Assembly (NCBI RefSeq): GCF_030244015.1
Contig: NZ_JASSYX010000003.1
Span: 992,001-1,056,000, forward strand
Direction: 5' to 3'
Source of the DNA: Pedobacter ginsengisoli
Lineage (GTDB): Bacteria > Bacteroidota > Bacteroidia > Sphingobacteriales > Sphingobacteriaceae
DNA: 64,000 nt
Shown one piece after another: positions 24,280 through 31,554 of the stretch. Position numbers and translations under genes: made by a program. The number at the start of each line of letters is the position of its first letter. Positions within the stretch are counted from its first letter, which is position 1. The notes under the pieces are model-generated. The model made no database searches. It had not been told where the DNA came from and was given only the letters and a program-made list of their open reading frames with translations.

Positions 24280-25116
24280 TTAAGCGCCCAATTGTACCCT
24301 TTTAAATGAAGTTACAGTCAAACCTGCAGCAGTATCATTTAAGAATTTACGGACATCTTTAGATGAATCTTTCACAAACTCCTGATTCAGTAAAGTACTG
24401 TCTTTGTAGAATTTGTTCAATTTACCGGCAGCGATTTTCTCAACCATTTCTTCCGGTTTACCTTCCGCGCGGATCTGCTCTTTAGCAATCTCAGTTTCAC
24501 GTTCGATGGTAGTCGCATCAACATCACCTTTATCCAGCGCAACCGGGTTCATCGCAGCAATTTGCATGGCCACATCTTTACCAGCCTCTTCAGCACCTGT
24601 AACAGCCTGGTTTAAAGCAACCAATACCCCTAAGCGGTAATTACCGTGGATGTAAGGAATAACTTTTTCGCCGGAAATAGTTTCAAACTTAGAAATACCG
24701 ATTTTCTCGCCGATCTTACCAGTGTTTTCAACAATGATATCAGAAACTTTCTGACCATCGATATCCAAAGATAAAAGCTCTTCAAGAGAAGCAGGGTTTT
24801 TATCGATAGCAAGATCAGTAAATTTGTTAGCCAAAGCTACGAAATCAGCATTTTTGGCCACAAAGTCAGTTTCGCAGTTCAGCTCAATAACAACACCACG
24901 TTTGCCGTCAGCAGTAGCCTTAGCAATCACAACACCCTCGTTAGAATCACGGTCCTGACGTGAAGCCGCTACTTTAGCACCTTTTTTACGTAAATAATCA
25001 ACGGCTGCTTCAAAATCTCCGTTTGCTTCTACCAATGCTTTTTTGCAGTCCATCATACCGGCACCGGTCTGTTGGCGTAATTTATTTACATCTGCAGCAG
25101 TAATTTGTACTGACAT
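24280..25116 (-). CDS. tsf: Elongation factor Ts
   Basis: Nucleotide exchange factor for EF-Tu. The 278 residues contain the N-terminal UBA-like domain (VNKLRQQTGAGMMDCKKALVEANGD) and the signature ELNCETDFVAKN that touches EF-Tu. The C-terminal dimerisation part follows, with LLNQEFVKDSSKDVRKFL. It is the last gene of the leftward rplM-rpsI-rpsB-tsf operon. A 103-nt gap containing a stable hairpin separates it from rpsB, and a strong terminator follows. Confidence 0.98.
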   Translation of the reverse strand: MSVQITAADVNKLRQQTGAGMMDCKKALVEANGDFEAAVDYLRKKGAKVAASRQDRDSNEGVVIAKATADGKRGVVIELNCETDFVAKNADFVALANKFTDLAIDKNPASLEELLSLDIDGQKVSDIIVENTGKIGEKIGISKFETISGEKVIPYIHGNYRLGVLVALNQAVTGAEEAGKDVAMQIAAMNPVALDKGDVDATTIERETEIAKEQIRAEGKPEEMVEKIAAGKLNKFYKDSTLLNQEFVKDSSKDVRKFLNDTAAGLTVTSFKRVQLGA

Positions 25117-25147
25117 CTTAGTTTTCTTTTTTAAGTTATGATTTAAA

Positions 25148-25205
25148 AATTATGGGTTGTATAGTATTGTTGTAAGTAGAACCCTGCAACGCACCATACA
25201 ACCCA
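25148..25205 (-). promoter_or_regulatory. Stem-loop with T-run between rpsB and tsf
   Basis: Minus strand: TGGGTTGTAT (25205-25196) pairs perfectly with ATACAACCCA (25162-25153). The 33-nt loop can itself form a small GTTG/CAAC stem, and TAATTTTTAAAT follows. It resembles a terminator placed inside an operon, so partial termination or RNA processing may set the tsf:rpsB ratio (inference). Confidence 0.6.
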
Positions 25206-25219
25206 AATTATTTTACTAT

Positions 25220-26056
25220 TTAAGCTTCTTCGCTTGTACCTTCTTCTGTGGTAGCGTCAGCATCAGCCTCAACTTTTTTCCTTCTTGCACCAGGAGCGGC
25301 AGCTTCAGGAGCATCAGCAGCAGCTTTGGCAGCTACAGCTTCTTTTTCAGTTTCCTCATCTTTTTCGCGTTTGCGCTCATCCAAACCTTCTTCAATTGCT
25401 TTGATGATCACATCAGTGATTAAAGAGATAGATTTAGTAGCATCATCATTCGCAGGGATCGGGAAATCGATGTTCGAAGGATCAGAGTTGGTATCCACCA
25501 TTGCAAAAGTTGGAATGTTCAATTTCAACGCTTCGCTAACAGCGATGTGCTCTTTCTTAACGTCAATTAAAAAGATCGCAGCAGGTAAACGGTTTAAGTC
25601 CGCAATACCGCCCAGTAAGCTTTCCAATTTGATACGCTCACGCTGGATCATCAAACGCTCTTTCTTAGAAAGGATCGAATAAGTTCCGTCTTTAGTCATC
25701 TTGTCGATGTTGGCCATCTTCTTGATCGACTTGCGCACAGTAGCAAAGTTAGTCAGCATACCACCCAACCAACGCTCAGTTACGAAAGGCATGTTTACTT
25801 TTTTAGCTTGCTCAGCAACGATTTCTTTAGCTTGTTTCTTAGTCGCTACAAATAAGATCTTACGACCTGATTTTACGATCTGTTTGATCGCTGAAGCAGC
25901 TTCTTCAGTTTTAGTTAAAGTTTTATTTAAATCTATAATGTGGATACCATTGCGCTCCATGAAAATGTAAGGCGCCATTTTTGGGTTCCATTTACGGGTA
26001 AGGTGACCAAAGTGTACACCTGCATCCAATAAGTCTTGATATGTAGTTCTTGCCAT
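25220..26056 (-). CDS. rpsB: 30S ribosomal protein S2
   Basis: Small-subunit protein needed for S1 docking. The 278 residues start MARTTYQDLLDAGVHFGHLT, followed by the family blocks RKWNPKMAPYIF, IIDLNKT and the GGMLTNFATVRKSI region. The body ends around residue 235. The last 40 residues are an Ala/Glu/Asp-rich extension (AAAKAAADAPEAAAPGARRK and an acidic end), longer than the E. coli protein and typical of Bacteroidota. It is third in the rplM operon, 18 nt after rpsI, with a TTGTCTCCTTAAG-type spacer that includes a weak purine-rich stretch. Confidence 0.98.
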   Translation of the reverse strand: MARTTYQDLLDAGVHFGHLTRKWNPKMAPYIFMERNGIHIIDLNKTLTKTEEAASAIKQIVKSGRKILFVATKKQAKEIVAEQAKKVNMPFVTERWLGGMLTNFATVRKSIKKMANIDKMTKDGTYSILSKKERLMIQRERIKLESLLGGIADLNRLPAAIFLIDVKKEHIAVSEALKLNIPTFAMVDTNSDPSNIDFPIPANDDATKSISLITDVIIKAIEEGLDERKREKDEETEKEAVAAKAAADAPEAAAPGARRKKVEADADATTEEGTSEEA

Positions 26057-26074
26057 TGTTTTGTCTCCTTAAGA

Positions 26075-26461
26075 TTAACGTTTACTGAATTGGAATTTCT
26101 TACGTGCTTTCTTACGTCCTGGTTTCTTACGCTCAACCATACGCATATCACGGGTCATTAACCCTTTAGCGCGCAATGCCGGTTTTTTCTCAGCATCTAA
26201 TTCAACGATAGCCTTAGCGATAGCTAAACGAACAGCCTCTGCCTGACCTTTGATACCACCACCTGTTACGTTTACATTAACATCATACTGACCAACCAGT
26301 TCAGAAACTTCAAACGACTGGTTAACGATGTATTGCAAAGGTAAGGTTGGGAAATATACTTTATGATCTTTACCGTTTACGGTAATGGTACCATTGCCTT
26401 CTTTTAAGTAGATACGGGCAACAGCAGTTTTTCTTCTTCCTGAAGTATTTGTAACTGACAT
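26075..26461 (-). CDS. rpsI: 30S ribosomal protein S9
   Basis: 128 residues. Family motifs include the N-terminal NTSGRRKTAVARIYLKEGNG, VNVTGGGIKGQAEAVRLAI and the conserved C-terminal tail KKPGRKKARKKFQFSKR, whose last residues reach the P-site tRNA. It lies 11 nt downstream of rplM, the near-universal L13-S9 pair. Confidence 0.98.
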   Translation of the reverse strand: MSVTNTSGRRKTAVARIYLKEGNGTITVNGKDHKVYFPTLPLQYIVNQSFEVSELVGQYDVNVNVTGGGIKGQAEAVRLAIAKAIVELDAEKKPALRAKGLMTRDMRMVERKKPGRKKARKKFQFSKR

Positions 26462-26472
26462 TTCTTCTTTAA

Positions 26473-26916
26473 TTAAAGTTTAATGGTTTTTGGTGACTGT
26501 GCCGCATGAGGATGTTCTGTACCTGTATAAACATAAAGGTTGGTGTATAATTTAGCGCCAAGTTTAGTTTTAGGTAACATACCGCGTACTGCTTTCTCGA
26601 TAACACGCTTAGGATGTTTTGCCAATAACTCTTTCGGAGAAATGAAGCGCTGACCACCTGGATAACCAGTATAGGAAGTATAGACTTTATCAGCCATTTT
26701 GTTTCCGGTCAACTTAATCTTGTCCGCATTGATAACGATCACATTATCGCCGCAGTCTACGTGTGGGGTGTACTCAGGCTTGTTTTTACCACGGATGATC
26801 ATAGCGATCTTCGATGACAAGCGCCCCAAAATCTCGCCTTCAGCGTCCACAACAACCCACTGTTTGTTAACAGTTTTTGCATTGGCAGAGACAGTTTTGT
26901 AACTTAACGTATTCAC
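26473..26916 (-). CDS. rplM: 50S ribosomal protein L13
   Basis: 147 residues. Conserved blocks are WVVVDAEGEILGRLSSKIA, HVDCGDNVIVINADKIKLTG, KVYTSYTGYPGG and AVRGMLPKTKLGAKLYTNLYVYTG. It is the first gene of the leftward ribosomal operon. Its promoter is an exact TTTG-N19-TAnnTTTG match, and a leader of about 50 nt starts with a small hairpin. In other bacteria L13 binds its own leader to repress the operon; a similar mechanism here is possible but unproven. Confidence 0.98.
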   Translation of the reverse strand: MNTLSYKTVSANAKTVNKQWVVVDAEGEILGRLSSKIAMIIRGKNKPEYTPHVDCGDNVIVINADKIKLTGNKMADKVYTSYTGYPGGQRFISPKELLAKHPKRVIEKAVRGMLPKTKLGAKLYTNLYVYTGTEHPHAAQSPKTIKL

Positions 26917-26953
26917 TTGCTTGTATTTAATTTGTTAAACAATTATTTATTCC

Positions 26954-26968
26954 CCCTAAATTTTAGGG
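26954..26968 (-). promoter_or_regulatory. Hairpin at the 5' end of the rplM leader
   Basis: CCCTA (26954-26958) and TAGGG (26964-26968) form a 5-bp stem with a 5-nt A/T loop at the predicted transcript start. Leaders of rplM in this class of bacteria have been proposed as L13-binding autoregulatory sites. This one fits in place and size, but the match to a named motif is not shown. Confidence 0.4.
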
Positions 26969-26972
26969 ACTG

Positions 26973-27003
26973 CAAAGATAGCGCAAAATATTTAATTGTC
27001 AAA
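26973..27003 (-). promoter_or_regulatory. Canonical promoter of rplM-rpsI-rpsB-tsf
   Basis: Minus strand: TTTG (27003-27000), exactly 19 nt, TATCTTTG (26980-26973). This is an exact TTTG-N19-TAnnTTTG promoter, as expected for a strongly expressed ribosomal operon. Confidence 0.88.
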
Positions 27004-27053
27004 CACTTGAGCAAAAAAGTTGTTACCCTTTTATAACCTTAAAAACACAAGCT

Positions 27054-27191
27054 ATGGAAACTCAAATTAAACTGGTCCCCGACCCGGATCCTGAAGAAGA
27101 GATTTATGAAGACGATGACGTGGGCCTGAACCATGATGAAGACGATGATTTGAGCCTGAATATCGATGATGGCGATGAGGTTGAGGAGTGA
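27054..27191 (+). CDS. Acidic 45-residue hypothetical protein
   Basis: ATG at 27054 to TGA at 27189-27191. The 45 residues have 22 Asp/Glu and one Lys, and include two similar segments: EEEIYEDDDVGLNHD and DEDDDLSLNIDDGD. No known family is recognised. A 26-nt part of it (27094-27119) recurs exactly at 28622-28647, beyond the ATPase gene, where the rest of the gene is degraded. Such duplication argues for a real but mobile or decaying mini-gene. Coding status is moderate because no promoter is evident. Confidence 0.45.
   Translation: METQIKLVPDPDPEEEIYEDDDVGLNHDEDDDLSLNIDDGDEVEE
27094..27119 (+). repeat. 26-bp direct repeat, left copy
   Basis: Identical over 26 nt to 28622-28647 (both contain GAAGAGATTTATGAAGACGA). 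The two copies flank the ATPase gene, 1.5 kb apart in the same orientation. The length is far above chance for 64 kb. Confidence 0.8.
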
Positions 27192-27230
27192 TTCGTATTG
27201 CCCTCAATGGAAACTATAAAGTCTCGCGGA
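27192..27230 (-). pseudogene. Relic of a CHAP-like cell-wall peptidase gene
   Basis: Read on the minus strand this translates to DFIVSIEGNTNHS. The intact segment in the truncated gene at 53283-53597 is DFIVCIEGNTNSD; an 18-nt stretch (ATTGAGGGCAATACGAAT) is identical in both. Nothing else of the gene is recognisable on either side, so this is a short leftover of a family member once present here, now abutting the acidic mini-gene. Confidence 0.5.
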
Positions 27231-27319
27231 GCGACATTCTTGTTTAAATCTATGCCTATAAAATTGCTGCCAGACCTCCCAAACCTGTTAAAAGCAACAA
27301 GGCAAAAGACAACCCACTA

Positions 27320-27408
27320 GTGCAAATTCAAAATAAAACAAGTGCAAATTCAAAATTAAACTCATGTAAATTTATAAATAGAAGCCGTGCAAATCATAAA
27401 TTAAGATA
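27320..27408 (+). repeat. Four 22-bp direct repeats upstream of the ATPase gene
   Basis: Units start at 27320, 27342, 27364 and 27387, so the spacing is 22, 22 and 23 bp. Units 1 and 2 share GTGCAAATTCAAAAT and A/T-rich ends. Unit 3 reads ATGTAAATTTATAAATAG and unit 4 GTGCAAATCATAAATTAAG. The about-22-bp period equals two helical turns, placing all units on one face of DNA, as in iterons or operator arrays. The fourth unit runs into the -7 box of the ATPase gene. Confidence 0.75.
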
Positions 27409-27414
27409 TCTTTG
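27407..27414 (+). promoter_or_regulatory. -7 promoter element of the ATPase gene
   Basis: TATCTTTG matches TAnnTTTG and ends 4 nt before the ATG at 27419. The expected TTTG position is occupied by repeat unit 4, so a protein bound there could control the promoter. The transcript would be almost leaderless. Confidence 0.5.
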
Positions 27415-27418
27415 AGAT

Positions 27419-28576
27419 ATGAAAGGCTTTATAACCAGGCAGATTGCCAGCAAGATAGAAGAGCAAAAAACAAAATTCCCGATAATTGCCCTGACCGGCC
27501 CCAGGCAATCCGGAAAAACTACTTTGTTAAAAGAATTATTTAGCGGCTACCGATATATATCTTTAGAAAACCCAGATGTACGCGCCTTTGCCACCGAAGA
27601 TCCTGTTGGTTTTTTAAAACTATACGACCAGCAGGTTATTTTTGATGAAGTACAACGCGTCCCCGGACTTTTTTCATATATCCAGGGCATTGTTGATGAC
27701 AGCGGCCAAATGGGTCAATTTATCTTATCAGGCTCCCAAAATTTTCACCTGCTAAACAGCATTACACAAACCCTTGCCGGTCGTGTGGCCTTATTTAAGC
27801 TTTTACCATTTGATTTTTATGAGTTAAAAGACGCGGGTATTCCAACCTGGTCCTATGCCCAAACTGCAGTCACAGGATTTTATCCCGCCATCTACACCCG
27901 CGAAATAAATCCTACCGTATTTTATGCCAACTATCTTCAGACCTATATAGAAAAGGATGTCACCGAGCTGTTAAACATCCGCGACATCAACTTATTCCGT
28001 ACTTTCCTGGGCTTATGTGCTGCACGGGCCGGGCAATTGTTAAATATAAGTTCCCTGGCAAACGAATGTGACATATCACATCCCACGGCAAAGGCCTGGC
28101 TTTCTATTTTGGAAAGCAGCTATATCACTTTTCAGCTGCAACCATATCATCAAAATTTCAATAAACGCCTGGTAAAAAGTCCCAAACTTTATTTTTACGA
28201 TACCGGCTTGCTCAATCATTTATTAGGGATCAGAACATCACAAGATTTTGAACAAAACAGACTTAAAGGCAATCTCTTTGAAAACATGATCGTTGCCGAA
28301 TATCAAAAAAGGAACCACCACCAGTATCAGCATCTTGATTATCACTTCTGGCAAGCCAGTAATGGCCGGGAAGTAGATCTATTAATAAAAACGCACAATG
28401 GTTTTGATATTTTTGAAATCAAAGCCACACAAACCATTTCATCGGCCCTATTTAAAGAATTAGATTATTTTGAAGAATTAACACCTAACCTAACCATTAA
28501 AAAAAGCCTGATTTATGGCGGCGACGAAGACCAGCAACGTACCAGGTACCATGTGATCAGCTGGAAAAATGTATAA
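27419..28576 (+). CDS. AAA_14/DUF4143 ATPase
   Basis: 385 residues. The N-terminal AAA_14 domain has Walker A ALTGPRQSGKTTLL, Walker B-like VIFDEVQRVPGLF and the sensor segment FILSGSQNFHLL. The C-terminal DUF4143 part includes the helical region YIEKDVTELLNIRDINLFR and a winged-helix-like segment (SSLANECDISHPTAKAWL). After that comes a PD-(D/E)xK-like strand set, FWQASNGREVDLLI and FDIFEIKA, with the D and E-x-K in nuclease-like spacing. The family is common and scattered in bacteria; its role is unknown, though a nuclease-like fold is suggested. It lies between two copies of a 26-bp repeat and behind four 22-bp repeats. Confidence 0.88.
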   Translation: MKGFITRQIASKIEEQKTKFPIIALTGPRQSGKTTLLKELFSGYRYISLENPDVRAFATEDPVGFLKLYDQQVIFDEVQRVPGLFSYIQGIVDDSGQMGQFILSGSQNFHLLNSITQTLAGRVALFKLLPFDFYELKDAGIPTWSYAQTAVTGFYPAIYTREINPTVFYANYLQTYIEKDVTELLNIRDINLFRTFLGLCAARAGQLLNISSLANECDISHPTAKAWLSILESSYITFQLQPYHQNFNKRLVKSPKLYFYDTGLLNHLLGIRTSQDFEQNRLKGNLFENMIVAEYQKRNHHQYQHLDYHFWQASNGREVDLLIKTHNGFDIFEIKATQTISSALFKELDYFEELTPNLTIKKSLIYGGDEDQQRTRYHVISWKNV

Positions 28577-28590
28577 GAGAACCTCAGCCC

Positions 28591-28683
28591 GATGATGTGA
28601 TTCTAAAATCCGATCCCGATAAAGAAGAGATTTATGAAGACGATGACATTTTTTCCCTTTCTATTGCTTTACCAACCGGCTAA
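28591..28683 (+). pseudogene. Degenerate copy of the acidic mini-gene
   Basis: This frame reads SDPDKEEIYEDDDIF around 28610-28653, against PDPEEEIYEDDDVG in the intact copy at 27054. It has no ATG in frame and diverges completely after the shared part, ending at TAA 28681-28683. It is best read as a broken paralogue. Confidence 0.45.
28622..28647 (+). repeat. 26-bp direct repeat, right copy
   Basis: Identical to 27094-27119; lies 45 nt after the ATPase stop codon. Confidence 0.8.
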
Positions 28684-28792
28684 AGGTAAACTCCGTCATG
28701 TCCATGTAGCCGGCCGCATCCTTACCCAGCAGCCTCGCCTTACGCTTCTTTCCTTTCACCTGCGGGCAGAGCTTATAAAAAGCCCTGTCCAT
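28661..28792 (-). CDS. Basic 43-residue hypothetical protein
   Basis: ATG at 28792, stop at 28661-28663. The sequence begins MDRAFYKLCPQVKGKKRKAR and ends EFTFSRLVKQ; the first half is rich in Lys/Arg. It starts 2 nt after the stop of the serine hydrolase on the same strand, so it could be translated by coupling. It overlaps the tail of the degenerate acidic copy on the other strand. No family is recognised, and it may be the remains of a longer gene. Confidence 0.35.
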   Translation of the reverse strand: MDRAFYKLCPQVKGKKRKARLLGKDAAGYMDMTEFTFSRLVKQ

Positions 28793-28794
28793 TT

Positions 28795-30252
28795 CTAAAG
28801 TCTCTTCGCTTCAATCCTGCCACCCTGGTTAAAAATCATTTTTGTCACCTTACCCCGATCGTCTTTCACAAACTCCATATTGGCATGGATCACTTTAAAA
28901 AAGAATTTGGAACTGGTTTCAGCGAAGGCTTCAATCCTGGATTGTCCTGTAGCCTGTGCATAAACCTTTTTACCTTCACGGGTAATGGTAAGCACCAGCT
29001 TCGGTGTCAGCTGATAATCGCCTAAATAACTGTCCAGATCTTTTTCCGAAACATCAGCCAGTTTGATTTTTTTGGTTTTATTCAATCCTTTGAAAGCGTA
29101 GACCGAAGCAATACTGTTGATCAGTTCCTGTATGATCTCCCCATTATCGGAGTTTACCATGATCACCAAACCGTTGCCGCCAGCCAGGCTTCCATAATAA
29201 CCACTACGGAATCCCTCGTTTGCACCGCCATGCCCGAAATATTTCAGCCCGTTATAATCCTCAATAAAAACACCCAGCGCAGCATCGGGATTCATGTAGG
29301 GAGTCAGGCGCAGCGCAGTGGTTTCCCGATCCAGTACTTTAGCCGACCTGCCTTCATAAGCCAGCTGCGTCTCGATGATGTACCTGGCCAGATCTGTAGG
29401 GTTCGTCCACAAACCCGCAGGGGCCTGCTCAGGATAAATATGGTATTTGCCTTTGATCTCCTTACCGCCAACATCATAACCCGTAGCCAAAACACCCGGT
29501 TTCAGCCCGGCAGGTGGCTGTGCAAAAGTACTGCTCAGCATCCCCATCGGCTTCAAGACCTGATCTGACATATATTTTTCATAGCGTTCCTTGCTGATAT
29601 CCGTAATCATTAGCTGGGTTATGGTAGTCCCGCCCCCGGAATATTGCTGCCGGATTCCCGGTTCAAAAACCGACCTCACCGCACCTGAATTAGCGGGCTT
29701 CTCTCCATTTAAAATCTGGATCACCGAGGGGATCGGAGTTCCCGGTTCATATCCGCCAAAACCATGCACACTCAGCCCTGCGGTATGACTCAACAGATTA
29801 GCGGTATTGATCTTTTTCCCTTTCGACAACGAGTCGTAAGGAAACTTCCAGCTGGTTAAATAGGTATTGATGTCAGCAAACAGATCCAGATGCCGGCTGC
29901 TAAAAAGCTTCATCACCCCAACAGCATTGAGCGACTTGCTGATTGATGCGGCCTGAAAAAGTGTCTTATCGGTCACGGGAATTTTTGAAGCAGCATCTGC
30001 GACACCATAAGCTTTTGCCCAATCTATTTTGTAGTCCTTTATCACGGCAATGCTCAGTCCGTTCACCTTATAGTGCTCCATCCTTTTCTGCAGGTTCATC
30101 GGACCAGTATCATCGGTCTGAAGATTTTCTGTCAGGTTATTTTCCACCTGTTTGATACGTTCCTGTACGGTTGACTGGGCAGTTGCGTTATTAAATAGCA
30201 GGATAGAAAGGAATAGGGGTAATGCGAATGTTGCAAGGAATGATTTATTCAT
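28795..30252 (-). CDS. Secreted serine hydrolase, class C beta-lactamase family
   Basis: 485 residues with a signal peptide (about 1-25, ending ATAQ). The beta-lactamase/transpeptidase-like domain (about 52-385) has the S-x-x-K motif with Ser103 and Lys106 (AASISKSLN), a tyrosine motif Y-S-G at 204-206 instead of Y-x-N, and HGG near FGHGGANEG in place of KTG. A C-terminal domain of about 90 residues (YLGDYQLTPKLVLTITREGK) resembles the DUF3471-type tail. Such proteins are D-aminopeptidase, esterase or carboxypeptidase-like; true beta-lactam resistance is not implied. The gene is divergent from the methyltransferase at 30382. Confidence 0.9.
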   Translation of the reverse strand: MNKSFLATFALPLFLSILLFNNATAQSTVQERIKQVENNLTENLQTDDTGPMNLQKRMEHYKVNGLSIAVIKDYKIDWAKAYGVADAASKIPVTDKTLFQAASISKSLNAVGVMKLFSSRHLDLFADINTYLTSWKFPYDSLSKGKKINTANLLSHTAGLSVHGFGGYEPGTPIPSVIQILNGEKPANSGAVRSVFEPGIRQQYSGGGTTITQLMITDISKERYEKYMSDQVLKPMGMLSSTFAQPPAGLKPGVLATGYDVGGKEIKGKYHIYPEQAPAGLWTNPTDLARYIIETQLAYEGRSAKVLDRETTALRLTPYMNPDAALGVFIEDYNGLKYFGHGGANEGFRSGYYGSLAGGNGLVIMVNSDNGEIIQELINSIASVYAFKGLNKTKKIKLADVSEKDLDSYLGDYQLTPKLVLTITREGKKVYAQATGQSRIEAFAETSSKFFFKVIHANMEFVKDDRGKVTKMIFNQGGRIEAKRL

Positions 30253-30381
30253 AATATATTTTAAATGCCTAAATTTAACAAATTAAGATTGTATTGGCAG
30301 ATTGCTTTTTTTATAGTTTAATTTAGCTATTTTGCTGATAGTTAAATATTTATTAGTTTAGATAAGCCAAATTAAACCAAC

Positions 30382-31185
30382 ATGGAAAAAATCTCAACCG
30401 AAGTCTATGAAAAAATAGATAACGACCTTTACAATGCAGATGGCGACATCTGGTGGAGACCCGACACTGTACTGCACATCCTAAAAACCGGTGTCAACCC
30501 ATGCCGCGTCGGTTATTTTAAGAAAGTGCTGACCAGGTTAAATATAGATCCAGCCGGAAAGACGGCGTTGGAAGTTGGCTCAGGTGGAGGGATCCTTACT
30601 GAAGAGGTATGTAAATTGGGCTTTGAAACAACAGGAATAGAGCCCTCTGAAAATTCGCTGAATACAGCCATAAACCATGCTAAACAAAGTGGTCTAAACA
30701 TAAAATATGAGCAGGGTTTTGCAGAAAATCTGCCCTATCCTGATCAATCTTTTGATTGTGTGGTATGTTGTGATGTACTGGAGCATGTAATGGATTTGCC
30801 TAAAGTAATTTCTGAAATATCCCGCGTACTAAAACCCGGCGGATTGTTCTTTTATGATACATTAAACCGGACTTTCGTAAGCAAACTGGTCGCCATTAAA
30901 ATATGGCAGGAATGGAAACGCTGGGCGTTTATGCCGCCTAACTTACACAACTGGGACATGTTCATCAAACCGCAGGAGTTAAAAACCCTGCTGGCCAAGA
31001 ATAATTTAGACTGGAAAGAGCACAGAGGTTCGTCTCCAAGTGTGCCCGTACCGACGATGCTGGGCTATTTGCGAAAAAGAGCAAAAGGCACATGGAGCTT
31101 TGTTGAACTTGGCGAGAAATTTTTTTTGGTGGAGAGCAACGATATGAATATCCTGTACATGGGCTATGCGATAAAAGGAGATTAA
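30382..31185 (+). CDS. UbiG-like class I SAM-dependent methyltransferase
   Basis: 267 residues. SAM-binding motif I is ALEVGSGGGILTEEVCKLG (about 58-76), motif II is TGIEPSENSLNTA, and the post-motif is FDCVVCCDVLEHV with FYDTLNRT further on. The pattern, including the HLHNW-like segment PNLHNWDMFIKPQEL, is that of the UbiG O-methyltransferases. Bacteroidota make menaquinone and not ubiquinone, so the substrate is probably another aromatic or polar hydroxyl compound. It stands alone between divergent and convergent neighbours. Confidence 0.82.
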   Translation: MEKISTEVYEKIDNDLYNADGDIWWRPDTVLHILKTGVNPCRVGYFKKVLTRLNIDPAGKTALEVGSGGGILTEEVCKLGFETTGIEPSENSLNTAINHAKQSGLNIKYEQGFAENLPYPDQSFDCVVCCDVLEHVMDLPKVISEISRVLKPGGLFFYDTLNRTFVSKLVAIKIWQEWKRWAFMPPNLHNWDMFIKPQELKTLLAKNNLDWKEHRGSSPSVPVPTMLGYLRKRAKGTWSFVELGEKFFLVESNDMNILYMGYAIKGD

Positions 31186-31308
31186 CGGCTTCCGCATCCC
31201 CTCACAATAAACCATGTCTCCGTTTTAATGGACTACGTTTATGAATTAAAAAAATCTGAACAATCTGTGAAGTCGCTTGTTAAAAGCTATACATCAACCC
31301 TGACTATT

Positions 31309-31554
31309 ATGGAACAATTCAGAATCGAAGTAGCAGACAATGAAGGACTTGGTCACTTCTACAACATTAAAGCACTGGACAACGATCAATACCAGATCTA
31401 CAATGACGAACTGGAGCGGATAGGCACCATTGAAATAGATGAAGAAGATCATGAACACTGCAGACAGAGCCTGGATTGCAGGATAGACCTTCCGCTGTTA
31501 AACTTGATCAGGGACGAGATCCTGCACCACGACGAACTGGTGCACAGTCAGTGA
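31309..31554 (+). CDS. Small hypothetical protein
   Basis: 81 residues from the ATG at 31309 (MEQFRIEVADNEGLGHFYN). A longer frame begins at ATG 31228, but its first 27 residues look like non-coding translation. The protein is acidic, with alternating beta-strand residues (YQIYNDELERIGTIEID) and a C-terminal helix with His (IRDEILHHDELVHSQ). No family is recognised with certainty. Its last 47 nt overlap the end of the convergent serine hydrolase gene. Confidence 0.55.
   Translation: MEQFRIEVADNEGLGHFYNIKALDNDQYQIYNDELERIGTIEIDEEDHEHCRQSLDCRIDLPLLNLIRDEILHHDELVHSQ

Noticed and set aside
27320..27408. CRISPR array
   Set aside because: Four repeats follow each other without unique spacers, drift in sequence and have no cas genes near; they look like operator or iteron units.
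27054..28800. Complete insertion sequence or integron
   Set aside because: No transposase or integrase frame, no terminal inverted repeats and no short target duplications were found; only the 26-bp direct repeats and relics are visible.
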